Assembly (NCBI RefSeq): GCF_037975245.1
Contig: NC_092570.1
Location: 6,491,001 to 6,555,000, forward strand
Direction of reading: 5' to 3'
Length of the DNA: 64,000 nt
Origin: Apostichopus japonicus
Taxonomy: Eukaryota > Echinodermata > Holothuroidea > Aspidochirotida > Stichopodidae
Shown: in pieces, positions 22,448 through 34,499 of the stretch
Numbering within the stretch: the stretch's first letter is position 1
Layout of the letters: each line of letters starts with the position of its first letter
The notes under the pieces: generated by a model
What the model saw: the letters and a program-made list of their open reading frames with translations, nothing else
Databases searched by the model: none
What the model was told of the DNA's origin: nothing
Program-made: the position numbers and the translations under genes

Positions 22448-24731
22448 TTCACCGAAAAATGATAAAAAATTGGCACTATAAAAGATGTAACTTCAAACTA
22501 CTTGGAATCTGCAATTAAATTTTGAATGAGCAAAAATGACTTCACAGTAAGACAATGTGTTATTGTTAAATCCATTACATTCACATTTATTTTAATATAT
22601 AGTGGTGCATTTCTACTTCCAAAACTGATTCCTTCAGATCATCTCTCCAGTATTATTCCTTCCATAAAATAAGTTTTAATATAGTTGCCCTTACAGTGAC
22701 ATATTTCCTATGCAAGATATGGTATGTATTTATTTCATATATATGAATGGCATTGAATTCACAAAGCATCAGCAGTGTCCTTAGGGCTACCTCACTTCTT
22801 GAACCTTCTCAAAAGAACTGTAAATATGTAAACAATGTCTTCGAAAGACTATCAAAACTAATTTTAGTTTACTTTTTTTCATTTTTTTTACTTGTGCGAA
22901 TGTTGTAAATAGAGTTTGTGGTCCATCTTGAGAACTTATCAGCTTGTTCAGTACATAATGAATGGAATTATAGTTCACTACTTGCTGTACATAATTAATT
23001 GCTTCAAACTAGTACCCTTTAATCCACTAGGGTGAGGAAAGTAGTAGAGAGTAGTCTACTGTGGTGTTTATATGAGTAACTTACATAGCAATACAAATAT
23101 AAAGTTTGTAACTCATTTACATGCTACTTCCATCTCACTGCAACCCTAACTAGGAGATAACCTCTCTCCTTTCTCATAACTTTTATACTTTCTGTATCTT
23201 TGGGTAACTATGGTAGCGTGAAATGAACCGTCGGGTGACATTGAGAGTAATGAATGATTTTTTGTTACTGTTGAAGTTTGGTATCCAATATGCCGCCATG
23301 GTTCGATGTCCCGTCCTTATTTCTGCGATGAAACAGTCTGCCATTTCGATCATTATTTGCAAGCGAGAGATTTCATAGTCAACTCGCTTTGAAGACTGGA
23401 AAACCTCCCTGAACGGTTTATCTTCGCACCTATCTCTCATTTTCTATCTCTATTTAAGGAATTTGCCTTTAATTGCTGCTGAACACTGATGGTGATGCTA
23501 TTTTGAATTTTCATGTACATAGTTTTGAGGTAAAACAACAAGTTACAAAAGCATGAAGGCATTTGTGACATAAAGTAGAGAGGAATGATAACCTTCAGCA
23601 TGAGAGCAGGATTTTCTTGTTTTTTTTTCTCTCTTTATTTTAATGTCTGTTTAAATTTACATTTTCATCTTGGAACTACTTATGGAAATGTTAAGTTACA
23701 GTAATAAACAATTACAAATAAAGTATTTCTTATCTTTGTTATTACTGTACTTTCTTTGCTCTTCAAGTTATTTTCAAAAGGAAGAAGCTCAATAGATGAC
23801 AGTCAAACAAGTTTGTCAAACTAGAAGTTTGACAGACTATAAATAATTTGAATCTTTCTTTGAGGCATTATTATTACATAAATAGTTTCTCTTGCAAAAT
23901 CTACCAAGTATTACCATGAGTGGCTTTTTCATATTTTGCATGCAAAACAAATAGTACGATCCATGTACCCTGTAATTCATAATGTCCAGAGTACATCTTT
24001 AATGTGAACAAAAATCAGAGTCGATTAATGCATAGCAAGAATCCTGTAACCGTTCTTTCAGTTTTGTATAATGATCACACGTTCGAAAACTTCGCTCCGC
24101 CCTTCCATTGAAACATTTTTCAAAAGAGACTTGAAACTTGCCTTACTAATTGCAGCTATGGATATTAAGTGTTGTTTTACCTGTTTTTCACCTATTTATG
24201 TACATTTTTTTGTTTTAACACAATTTGCAGCAGTCAAGGACTCAAGGTTGACTCGGATGAAGAATGAAGCAGAATATCTATGCATTTCTTACAGAATAAC
24301 TTTACAGAATATTCCACAAGAAATATCTCAAACACATTTAACAAAAGAAAAATATGAGAAAAAGTACTGTAGATAAATCCAAATTGCGGTTTTCTTATTC
24401 TATTTTGTAACCTCTTTTAGTTGTACATGTCCATATAAGCAGAAAGGATCAAAAGATAAATTGATAGGTAAATTAAAAAAAGTAAACAAGTGCAATTCCT
24501 TACCAATATGATGACATATCTACTCCCCATTTGTGTCATAGAGGAGTTCAATTCAATTGTATTCCAAATTCAATTAAATTGATTTATACCAACATCAAAC
24601 ATATCACAGACACATCAAATACATGTAAAAGAGATATTACAAGTTTTCTGAGGCAAATAAAACAAAAAAATTTATAGGTACTTGATGAGTTGGGGAGCCA
24701 GAAATAAGCAAGCTATTTTGAGTCTGGAACC
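22448..24731. other. PACRG 3' UTR and downstream intergenic DNA
   Basis: AT-rich sequence with no recognisable exon. Possible poly(A) signals for PACRG lie at 23703-23708 and 23717-23722. A 101-codon plus-strand frame at 24071-24376 has no recognisable motif. Confidence 0.5.
23703..23722 (+). terminator. Candidate paired poly(A) signals for PACRG
   Basis: Two AATAAA hexamers 14 bp apart, followed by a T-rich stretch (TATTTCTTATCTTTGTTATT). This would give a 3' UTR of about 1.3 kb. No transcript evidence is available. Confidence 0.35.
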
Positions 24732-25095
24732 TTAAAGGGAGTGAAGACGCGCGCACAAATAAACGTCTCATGCCTGTAATCTGACCTAGTTCGAATGAGG
24801 TGTAACAGAAGTGTTAGACATCACCATCGATCCCAGAAAATACACACACAGCTTGCTACCGTCGGTAATTAGACACTAGTGTACAGTCAATACATGCAGC
24901 TACGGTCAATACCCACAACACAAGTGTACATAGCAGCGATGGACATCTCAGGTCCAGATAAACGATAACAAGGTATCACGTTTCATTACTGTCTGCATTT
25001 TGTAGAAACAAGAAAATAACTTCACTTGCAAGCAACGGAAAGTTAACTTTTTCATAGGGCGGCACGCGGTTTGGGGCGAGTCTTCAATGCCTTTG
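24732..25095 (-). mobile_element. TTAA-bounded MITE, copy 2, inverted
   Basis: Reverse-complement copy of 7865-8226, about 364 bp. Its plus-strand left end is TTAAAGGGAGTGAAGAC; the right end reads GTCTTCAATGCCTTTGA, so the terminal TTAA has decayed to TTGA. The interior matches closely, for example the stretch containing GCTTGCTACCGTCGGTAATT. No coding capacity. Confidence 0.8.
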
Positions 25096-26470
25096 AGAGA
25101 AAGGGAACACAAACGCAGGTCAAACCCACAGGAACATGATGCACTGTACAATGATAATCAAATGTAAGTGGCCAATGAACTGAAACGATACATCTGAAGA
25201 GGTGGATTTGAAGGAATGAATAGCACTTTTACTTGTTATTTCACTGGGCAGTGAATTCCGTAGAGTTACACCATGGGAATTTGCCTTTTACTAACTTTTA
25301 TTCCAGTGGGGATCATGAAAATAACTTCTGGAGCGGGTATTATAACTACATAAAGTATTAAAAGCTCAAATATTTTGGAGATCGTAAGGTAAGAGCGAAA
25401 AAGGTGTATAATTAGAGAACACACCACTTAAGAAGGATCGATTAGTGATGTGCGAGTTGTGAAATGAACATATATTTGAAAAGACAGAAACAAAATCAAA
25501 ATTATTCCTATAAAAAATATATTCTCTGACACTGAAAAGCACAACATGTTTCACAACATTCACACATGTCTGTTTTTTAAAGGTATATTATACCTTTAAA
25601 AGTAAGGGGGAAAAAAAATCTGTCTTTTATCAGGTTTTTTCATTAAACCTAGTCCATAATTTCTAACAATTCCTGCAAAGAGCCTGAGACACATTTCTAA
25701 ACAAAAACTATTAATGAGAAAACAACACAGGGCTGACTTTTTTCATTAGGCAGATATTAAATTTGGATATGTTAGTCAGCAGGTGGGTGTGGGGAACTGA
25801 AGTACTGGAATATCGCCAAAATCATGAGTGTCTTTGTTCCATTTCTTGAAATGACAACTTTTGACGATGATTTGAGGTACAAACTGGGCATAACATTTGA
25901 ATCTGATCACAAAATTGATATGAAAATAATATCTCCTTTAACTTTAGGGATTTCAACTTTAATGACTGATCAATGACGATAACATAACTCATGCATGTTG
26001 GAGAATTTCATTTGTTCCGTGTAAACCAGGAAACTGCCTGGCTACTTGTTGAAATCATAACTTTCTTGTGAATTTGTTAAAATGTAAACTACTGTCAAAT
26101 TAATTCTGTATTAGGCACAGTGTCTAAAGAAAATGGCACAGTGGCTGCCAAACCACCCACCCCCCCCCTCCCCTCCCCTAAATCAATATCCAACGAAAGA
26201 GATTATCTCCGCAGCTCTACTATCAGTGAAGCCAGAAGGAAGACTGTTATATTCAGTGCTCTGTAACATTTGACTGACTCTTGAGATGAAGTGGCCATTC
26301 CAACTCCAACAGTTTCAATGACTATTTTACATAGCAAACTTTCAGTGTTTTTGTGTTACAGAATAACATTCTGAATATTTCAGACATAGAGAGTGTTTTC
26401 GGAGCTACTCATTCGGTGTTAGATTCATGTTTCCCAACCATAGTCGAATTACTCGAATAGAAGTATATCA
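25096..26470. other. Intergenic DNA, nothing recognised
   Basis: AT-rich unique-looking sequence. It holds a short inverted repeat around 25581-25601 (AAAGGTATA / TATACCTTT, separated by 3 bases) and a C-rich patch near 26150-26180. No exon or terminal repeat pair was seen. Confidence 0.5.
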
Positions 26471-26478
26471 GATATGAA

Positions 26479-26991
26479 CAGGGGCGCCGTTTCCCGCAGG
26501 GACACGGGGACGCGTCCCCACCAAAAATTTCAGAGGTGGGGACATGGTATACCATGTCCCCACCATCTTTTGAGTGAATTTGGAAGTCCGACTATCCATG
26601 ATATCCTGCTATACCGCGTTAGTCGTAAAGGTCTCAAGTACCCATTAGGCGTTATCAAAATAAGCAACAAAACTATTGAATGGCGGTGAAGGAAGGTGAA
26701 GATGGACTAATTTCTTGTTTTATATCGGATCATTATGATGTTTGTATTTGATAAATTTATCATCTGTAACTCTTATTCTTGTATTTTTTAATTACTACTT
26801 TTCGTGTAACATTTAACACCGTGAAATATTAAAATAAATGACCCATTTTTGTGTCTGGGAAATGCAAATTCCGGCAAACTGGGGGGTACATCTGTCAAAA
26901 AAAATCCTGGTACGCCCCGCGCGAACCCATTGTCGCGCTCCGCTTAGATAGTCACGTCACCACCAATTTTCAAAACAAAACGGCGCCCTTG
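26479..26991. mobile_element. Non-autonomous hAT-like element with 8-bp target duplication
   Basis: The 513-bp element begins CAGGGGCGCCGTTT (26479-26492) and ends AAACGGCGCCCTTG (26978-26991), inverted repeats matching at 13 of 14 positions. GATATGAA flanks both sides exactly (26471-26478 and 26992-26999). An 8-bp duplication with CAGGGG-type ends is the signature of hAT transposons. It encodes no transposase. Near its right end (26917-26953) it shares a module with the elements at 12930-14275 and 9945-10072. Confidence 0.92.
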
Positions 26992-27019
26992 GATATGAAT
27001 ATAGGTACTGTGCTTCCAT

Positions 27020-30000
27020 TCATCCCCTAAGTTGTAAAATATTATTCACCCAGGCACCATGAAGGTTTAACCACAGAAGAGATCTTACTAAGGCATACAA
27101 TGGAATATTAAGAAGGTGCCTCCAGGTCATCATGACGGAAGTTCCTTCTTTTCCGACCATTCTTCCCAGCCACCCGGAAAATGTCGAAATCTGGGAAAGG
27201 AAATAGAATGGCACTCAAGGTTAAGATGTGATACATTTTAACAAACTTAAGTCTGAGGATGATAAACGAAAAGGATTTGATCTCGTTCCTTGCTTCAGCA
27301 AATGGAAATGCATTTTAAGTTGTGCTCATTGAAATGAGAACGTGGGTCGACTGTTTTTTGAATTTCAGGCATATTTGAGTAATATAGGGAGTGTTAGCTC
27401 AGTGGTTAACGCCGGTGCCTTTCAATCCTAAGGTCCCTGGTTCAAGTCACTCAATGATTAATGTATGTCGTCCAGTTACAGAGTTGTTGACAATTAACAA
27501 TTCATAATCTTAGACGTTAAAATATGAATCTAAGAGACTAACTTCGGTCAGCTTGTGGCTTTGATAAGCCAATGATGGCTTCTTCGCAAGTTCCTGCTTG
27601 CAGGAGGATCTAAAATACATACATACCTACAAATATCACACTGTCAAGGTAACAATTTAAACCCATTCTTGACTTACTTATTATATCCAAGTGTCTTGAG
27701 AATATCTAGTCCAGTTTTACTGCGAATTCCACCGAGGCAGTGAAGGACAACTTTGGAATCGTCAGTCTCAGGTTTTTCTACCTTGTATCGGTCTTTGAAG
27801 TCATCAGCAGGAAGTGAAAAGGCACTGTAAAGGTCACCCACTGTATGAAATCAAACAAATAACATATCAACATCAGAACATTACCGGCCATTTATGATTC
27901 TTGATTTACAATATGTCACTCAGTTTTGCACCCCTTGCAAATATTTCAAGTTTTTCTTTTTCCAACATGAGAATCAGGACCTGTGAATATTAGCAAGTAC
28001 TAACAGCTGTAGCTATATAGACGCTCACACAATTACTCAATTACATGTTCAAAGTCCAAACAAGGCTTAGGTTTAATATGTGACAAATTACTTTGCCTTT
28101 GTACTTTCGAAACAACGACTTGTTAGGGGTACAATCAAAATACTGAAAACTTCTTGATGTAACTTAAAAGCTAAAAGCGTAATTTTTTTTCTTGAAATCT
28201 CTATGCAAACAAGTATAAAAACAACTGTAATAACAAGTCTTGTACATCATTGTTTAGGCCTACTTCACTTTTATTTTTACCAAATTTCTTAAGTTTCTTT
28301 ACTCTGTACACGCTTCTTAAATATTTAAAAAAAAACTATTTTATTAAGCATTATTAATGTATTTACGACTTCTTAAATCTTCATACTTTTTATATTATTA
28401 TTATTTGTCTTTTTTTAAAACTATTTTTTATTATGTCTTTTTTTTAAACAAGAGCCCAAGGGCACTGTGGTTCCTTGCTTGGGGTATATGACAATACACA
28501 TATTATCAAGCAAGATTGGGCTCAAATAGTCCAAGTAATTGTGGTCCTACATGTACGCATAAAGTAACCAACACTATAGCCAACACTTTTGTGATCACAA
28601 AGTGTGATCGGATTTTTGATCAAAAGGCACTTTTGAGATCTAAATATGGCGTCGAAAATGTAAGAAGTATAAGGTCACCTACAAGCGGGTCAACAGATAT
28701 GATAACATTGGTGACCACAGATGACATGACCTTTAAGTTTGAAAATGTTCCACCACCCCATTCACAACTTGTCCCAAATTATCAACCGTGGAAAACTGTA
28801 AAAATTCAAACATGTTTTCTTTGCCCATTTTCTCCCCCCAAACTACTAGTTTTTTAACATTAGCTGACCTTTGGTGACCTTGGATCACATGACCGCTAAG
28901 TTTGAAAATATTCCCCTATACCATTCGCATCTTGTCCAAAAAAATCAACCTTGTCACACCTTGGCACTGGGAGTTATTGCATGAAATGTCTGAAAATTAA
29001 CTTTGACCTCCTATAACTTCACACACAAAGCTCATCCAGGGGTCAACCTATTGACATTTATGATCAGAAGGTACCTTTAACATCTGAAAATAGCATCGAA
29101 ACTGTAAAAATCCCCAAAACACGAAAAGGTCACCAGAGGTCAAATTGAGGTCAAGGGTCACCCAGATGTGGGTGGACAATTGGATTACGTAGAAGCAACT
29201 CCCAACCCTAACTGACAATTCGTTCTCAAGTTATCGCAAAAATACTAGTTTTTTATCATTAATTGACCTTTGGTGACCTTGGATCACATGACCGTTAAGT
29301 TTGAAAATATTATCTTATACCATTTGCAACTACTCCAAAAATATCAACCGTGTCACACCTTGGAACTGGGAGTTATTGCATTAAATGTCTGAAAATTAAC
29401 TTTGACCTCGTATAACTTCGCACAAAAAGGTCACACGGGGGTCAACCCATTGACATTTATGATCAGAAGGTACCTTTAACATCTGAAAATAGCATCGAAA
29501 CTGTAAAAATCCACAAAACACAAAAATGTCACCAGAGGTCACCAGAGGTCAAATTGAGGTCAAGGGTCACCCAGATGCGGGTCGACAATTGGATTACATT
29601 GAAGCAACTCCCAACCCTAACGGACAATTTGTTCTCAAGTTATTGCAAAAATACTAGTTTTTTATCATTAATTGACCTTTGGTGACCTCGGATCACATGA
29701 CCGTTAAGTTTGAAATTATTCCCCTATACCATTTGCAACTTGTCCCAAAATATCAACTGCGTAATACCTTGGCACTGGGAGTTATTACACTAAATGTCTG
29801 AAAATTAACTTTGACCTCATATAACTTAACATACAAAGGTCACCTTGGGTCAACTTATTGACATTTTTGATCGGTGAGACCTAAATAGAGCATCAAACTA
29901 TACAAATTCAAACATTTTTTTCTTTGCCCATTTTCTCCTCCCAAATACTAGTTTTTTAACATTAATTGACTTTTGGTGACCTCGGATCACATGACCGTTA

Positions 30001-33000
30001 AGTTTGAAAATATTCCCCTATACCATTTGCAACTTGTCCAAAAATATCAACCACGTCACACCTTGGAACTGGGAGTTATTGCATTAAATGTCTGAAAATT
30101 AACTTTGACCTCGTATAACTTCGCACACGAAGGTCACACGGGTGTCAACCCATTGACATTTTTGATCGGAAGGTACCTTTGGTATCCAAATCTAGCATCA
30201 AAACGAAACATTTTCTTTTTTGCTCGTTTCCTCCCAAAATAAGCCCATTTTTTCTAATGTGACCTTTGACCTTTTGACCTTGGTTTCAGATGTAGTTTAA
30301 TCTCCTGATTCCAAAAAACAAAACGACAAGTCTGTGCAACCATCCTAACTCCGACCGAAAAACTTTGACCCCATATAACTTCGCACATAAAGGTCACACG
30401 GGGTCAACCTATTGACATTTATGTTCAGAAGGTACCTTTGACATCTGAAAATAGCATCAAAACTGTAAAAATCGCCAAAAACACGTAAAGGTCACCAAAG
30501 GTCAAATTGAGGTCAAGGGTCACCCAGGTGCGGGTCGACAATTGGATTACATTGAAGCAACTCCCAACCCTAACGGACATTTCGTTCTCAAGTTATCGCA
30601 AAAATACTAGTTTTTTATCATTAATTGACCTTTGGTGACCTTGGATCACATTACCGTTATGTTTGGAAACGATGCATTACCCCATTCACAACTACTCCCA
30701 AAATATCAACCATGTCGGACCCTGTCAATGGGAGTTATTGCTGTTTTTAATATATTGGTTTTTGGCATCTAACTGACCTTTGGTGACCTTTGCGGGCACC
30801 AAAAACAATAGGGATCTTCCTCTTACTATGGGCTATCCACCCAACAAGTTTCATCATGATACATCATTTCCTTATTGAGATATCGTGTACACAAGCCAAG
30901 CGTCACATACACACACACACACACGCACACACACACACACACGCCAAGTTGAACGCATAGGTTCCTTGCTTTGCAAAAAGCAAGGAACCAAAAAAAAATT
31001 TTTAAAAACTATTTTATTAAGCATTTTTTAATGTGTTTTTGACTTCTTAAATTTTCTTACTTTTTATATTATTATATGTCTTATCAGAGGGCCTCGTGGA
31101 AGATTAGCTATTGCTAAACGAGCTACCCTCTTAAAATAAAGTTGGAATAAAAATCATCTGACTTGCATAATCCAACTAACACCATCCCCAATGGTCTGAA
31201 ATCATTATCTCCTTTAACAATTTTAAAATATTATAACAATATTTTAAAATCAGCATGAATCTGAAGATCATTCCCAAAAACAACCCCATTACAACACATC
31301 TCTTTAAGGTTAAACTGTTTAACTTTCATCAAGAATCATGACATTTGATTCTATTTTGTGTTTTAGCTTGCTTTGGAACTAGGTAAGAAAGGAATCTGGC
31401 AGATTAATAGCCTATACTACATGGAATAATAAATTTCATGCTAATTAGCTATCTATCTACAAGTCCAAGACGTGCTTATGTCTGAAATTTGATAAAATTG
31501 CAGTCACAATTACCATTATGATCAGTGCATATTAGGGTTAGCAAGATGGCTGCAAAAGTCAGAGGTCAAAAGCAAACCCCAATTTGGACAGCGCAAACAT
31601 AGATATACGAAAAACATTCCACAATAGTTTTAATACAAGAAACCAGTGTAATGATTGTTAGGCCAATCTGTCAAAAGTAGGACGCTAAGGGGCTGCAGCA
31701 TCTTGCAGCTTGGCTGCATTGGGCATAATTTTTTGTGTTGTTTAGTTTCACACAATACATACTGCAGTTTGACAGGATTGGGGGGGGGGGGTGCCATACA
31801 GCAGTTTTGTTCATTTACAAATGTAGACAACCCCATTGTACTGTTTATTGGCTGTAATGGAATGGTTCACTGTTCATTACGAAGCTTCTTACCCTATGTT
31901 GCACCTAAACACTCCGTCATATCTTCCTCCTCACAGTTCTTTATATCTAAAATCATCTTCGTTTTCTTTTTCTGACTAAATAGTTCTGGCAATGCCAAAA
32001 CATGTCCTGTGTCCTTTCTCTGACTCAAGGTTTTATAAAAATACCATGTTAATACGCCCAGCAGCTTGAAGGGCAATTCAAGAGAAATAGAACTTAAAGA
32101 TATTAATTAATTGTAATTTAAATGAAACTTAGGCCACCCTACGAGGAATATTCACGGAGGCTCCAATCTGGCAGGTCTTTTCCAGCTCGGACCTCTCTCG
32201 GACGTCAACGATCAGAGTGTCACTTCTGTTTGAGAGTTCCTCCATTTCGGAGAAATGTACATCTTTCCAACTTTCAGAACCCTCATGGGTGGATGAAATC
32301 TCTCTTTTTGGCAGGTAATCTTTTCCTTTTAAAGATATTAAAACATCCATATAAAGTGTTATGGTTATCACAGTGCATGAGTGGAATATAACAAGTTAAC
32401 TACAGGCAATCCCCCAGATTCAGAAAGAGTGAGATTTTATTCCAAGGTACATTTTTTCACTTCCTGCTTCCCACAAAGTTTCCTTCTTAGATATGCTCCT
32501 TTCATTTATCACTGTAAATTTGAGGAAACACAAACAGATAAGTGATAAAATGCTAGTCTTTTATCCTGAGCAACTTCACTATACAGGGGAAGTGTAGGAA
32601 GTTGTGAAATAAAGGAGTGAGTGGTCTGTTGGATGGTGCTGGTCTCAGTAGGACACCCAAAATGCCAACAAAACTGCTAACAATTCATATCAAATGTTGG
32701 ATAAAAGATTGATCATTTTATATGTGTTGTTGAGTCACTGTGTCCAACAAATGCTTTTACTTGATAAATTACTTTTCACGAGTGCACGAGACGACATGAG
32801 CAAACTTTTCGCAGATAAAAGGCACATGCTGAGTACTTTCACCATTTGCACTGGATTTTGAAAGTAATTTCACTTCATTGATATAATGCATGTCTTGGGG
32901 AGGGGATTTTGAAATAAGCATATAACATACAAGACTTAATTTGCAATGGAAGATATTAGCATTCTTATTTTCAGCTTTCTAAAGCATTAACACAGGTCAT

Positions 33001-33457
33001 CAATATTACCTCACTCAAAAGTTGGCAAAAATATTAACTTTAATTTGATAAGTGTTATCCTACAGATTCTGTCAATTTTTGGGTATTTTTTATGAATGGG
33101 AGAACTAAATACATACCTGTCTCAATCAATAAGAGTACTTATTGGGAAGAGGCAGTGAAATGGTTCTCAAAGTGCTTAACAAATCCGAAGAGATCAAAAC
33201 ACTGATTACTTATCAACATTTTCACAAAATTTAATATTTTCAGAGCGGATTGTCTCACCTGAACCTGAAAGGATATTGCTGAATATTGCAGTGGATGACA
33301 CTTGGAGTGGTTGATGATGATAATGACGATGATATGTGGTTACATAACTGCAGGTGCTTGTTGGGCATGGTTTTCGACATGCCATTGCTGTTGTATATTG
33401 TGTAGTGAGCAGTTTCATAGTCCTTTGCAGGCTTCGAACTTGACAACGGAAAGCCAT
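27020..33457 (-). CDS. Rhodanese-domain protein, probably mitochondrial, four exons
   Basis: On the minus strand, exons 33457-33259, 32325-32143, 27840-27678 and 27083-27020 join in phase and encode about 202 residues. Exon 1 (66 codons) is rich in Arg, Lys, Ser, Thr and His with no acidic residue before codon 64, as in a mitochondrial presequence. Exon 2 carries the start of the fold (TLIVDVRERSELE, then GASVNIPL across the splice). Exon 3 carries the active-site loop HCLGGIRS, with the catalytic Cys and loop Arg, and LDILKTLGY. Exon 4 ends NLHGAWVNN, the usual closing segment. Single-domain proteins of the TSTD1/TSTD3 and Hsp67B2 type transfer sulfane sulfur between thiosulfate or persulfide donors and thiols. 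The acceptors of exons 2 and 4 have weak pyrimidine tracts and were chosen because only they keep phase. Intron 2 holds the 28449-30993 repeat and intron 3 a SINE. Confidence 0.85.
27388..27620 (+). repeat. tRNA-derived SINE, copy 2
   Basis: Same family as 4918-5151. It starts GGAGTGTTAGCTCAGTGG, has a clear B-box GGTTCAAGTC and ends CAGGAGGATC followed by a short CATA repeat that may be its tail. It lies antisense in the last intron of the rhodanese gene. Confidence 0.9.
28328..28410. repeat. Left flanking direct repeat of the 2.5-kb element
   Basis: About 83 bp containing AACTATTTTATTAAGCATT and GACTTCTTAAA. It recurs in the same orientation at 31004-31082 with a few differences. The pair brackets the repeat at 28449-30993. 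Confidence 0.8.
28449..30993. repeat. 2.5-kb interspersed repeat with ~405-bp internal monomers and AGGTCA arrays
   Basis: It begins near CAAGAGCCCAAGGGCACTG. GGTTCCTTGCTT occurs near its left end (28469-28480). At its right end a perfect hairpin has the same 12 bp as its arms (30960-30971 and 30978-30989). Inside, diverged units recur; the CTAGTTTTTTA mark falls at 28846, 29245, 29654, 29948 and 30607, consistent with a unit near 405 bp plus deletions. The units are dense in TGACCT/AGGTCA in direct-repeat arrangement (see findings). A CA microsatellite precedes the hairpin. No protein is encoded. The class is uncertain; the repeated end motif and hairpin suggest a non-autonomous DNA element. 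It lies in intron 2 of the rhodanese gene. Confidence 0.75.
30908..30943. repeat. (CA)n microsatellite
   Basis: Two CA runs separated by CG interruptions, just inside the right end of the 2.5-kb repeat. Confidence 0.95.
31004..31082. repeat. Right flanking direct repeat of the 2.5-kb element
   Basis: Matches 28328-28410 in the same orientation over about 80 bp, from AAAAACTATTTTATTAAGCA to TATATGTCTT. Confidence 0.8.
31083..32142. other. Rest of rhodanese intron 2
   Basis: AT-rich intronic DNA with no recognised element. A G-run of 12 lies at 31780-31791. Overlapping chance frames on both strands at 31630-31975 are not coding-like. Confidence 0.5.
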
Positions 33458-34243
33458 GTTGGAAAAATAACCATTCGTAGCAACAGTCAGTATATCTCTC
33501 TGCCTGTGAAAGAAAAGAAAACTATTTCAATGTACCAATGTCTTTAATTGTCAAAATTACCCTCGAACTTGCCTTCAGGACAAACAAAAGTGAAAGTATG
33601 AATGTAATTTCCTTCTACTGGCACACGATGATGTCGGAGGTCAGATTTCTCGGAGGTCAGATTTCTATCTGCGATTACCTTACCTTTAGCCAACCAAATC
33701 ACATGCTGCAGTTTGCCACCAATCACCTCAATACTTAATACTAGAACCTCCAATCGGACTTACTGGTAATCTACTGTACCATCGTATTACCAGAACTTGG
33801 CTTTTCAAAGATAATCATGTATATATATGTTCACTTCCGAGAAAGTCCAGAACAAATGAGACAACAAAATATGGCATATGCATGAATTCTGTTGTTGGGA
33901 AATAATGGTACTGTCCCCTGAGGAAGAAGAGTTTCATAATTTCATTACAGAGTACCTTGACAGCTCCTCTTCATGGTCAAAATAAAGAACAATGGTATGG
34001 AACATATAAGCAAATCATGGAATAATTGATTGTCTGAATATAGTGAAGAATTTTGTTTAGTCCAAGATATTGCATACACTTAAGTTTTGTGTAAAACGTC
34101 TGATAAATGTCATTGCATTTGAGCAGCAATGGAAATTTTAAACATTGGGGTTGCACTTTTACATGAAACGTAAGGTTCTGTCTTCAGTTAGAGTATAGTG
34201 CTCTCTTTTTCAAATCAATGTATCTTTATCTTTTCCCTGACAG

Positions 34244-34330
34244 CACATGGTGACCCATCCAGTTGATCCCTGGACAGCGGAGCAAAAAACCTTTGACCAC
34301 ATCCACCATGCCAAAAATGCATGCAACTAG
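34244..34330 (+). CDS. Possible terminal coding exon of an unrecognised gene
   Basis: A T-rich tract ending CCCTGACAG is followed by 28 codons and TAG in phase 0. The product contains THPVDPWTAEQKTFDHIHHA, whose composition (His, Asp, Trp, Pro) is unlike neighbouring chance frames and typical of a conserved C terminus. No plus-strand upstream exon was found between 33458 and 34230; it could be farther away. I cannot assign a family. Confidence 0.35.
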   Translation, partial: HMVTHPVDPWTAEQKTFDHIHHAKNACN

Positions 34331-34499
34331 TGAAGAATTTAGCCTGTGATTCATTCTTTGATGCTTCCTAAAGGCTGGTTTACAAAAAACGAATCAAAGC
34401 ATCAGACACTTTATTTGTACACACATTGAAAGCAGTAAGGAGTGAAGCAATTTCATGTTTCATTTCTGCTTCGAGGAAAGTTGCAAATGATAACACCAA

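Noticed and set aside
7800-25140. Extending the MITE homology beyond its TTAA ends
   Set aside because: Words such as CACAAAC and CCCACAG occur on both sides but in different order, so I treat them as chance.
28449-30993. CRISPR array or Helitron
   Set aside because: Repeat units are about 405 bp and diverged, without spacers, and this is animal DNA. The end hairpin is not followed by CTRR, so Helitron is unsupported.
33544-33753. Extra rhodanese or independent minus-strand exon
   Set aside because: It has a donor-like GTAAGG but no acceptor or family match, and the rhodanese gene is already complete with a good start at 33457.
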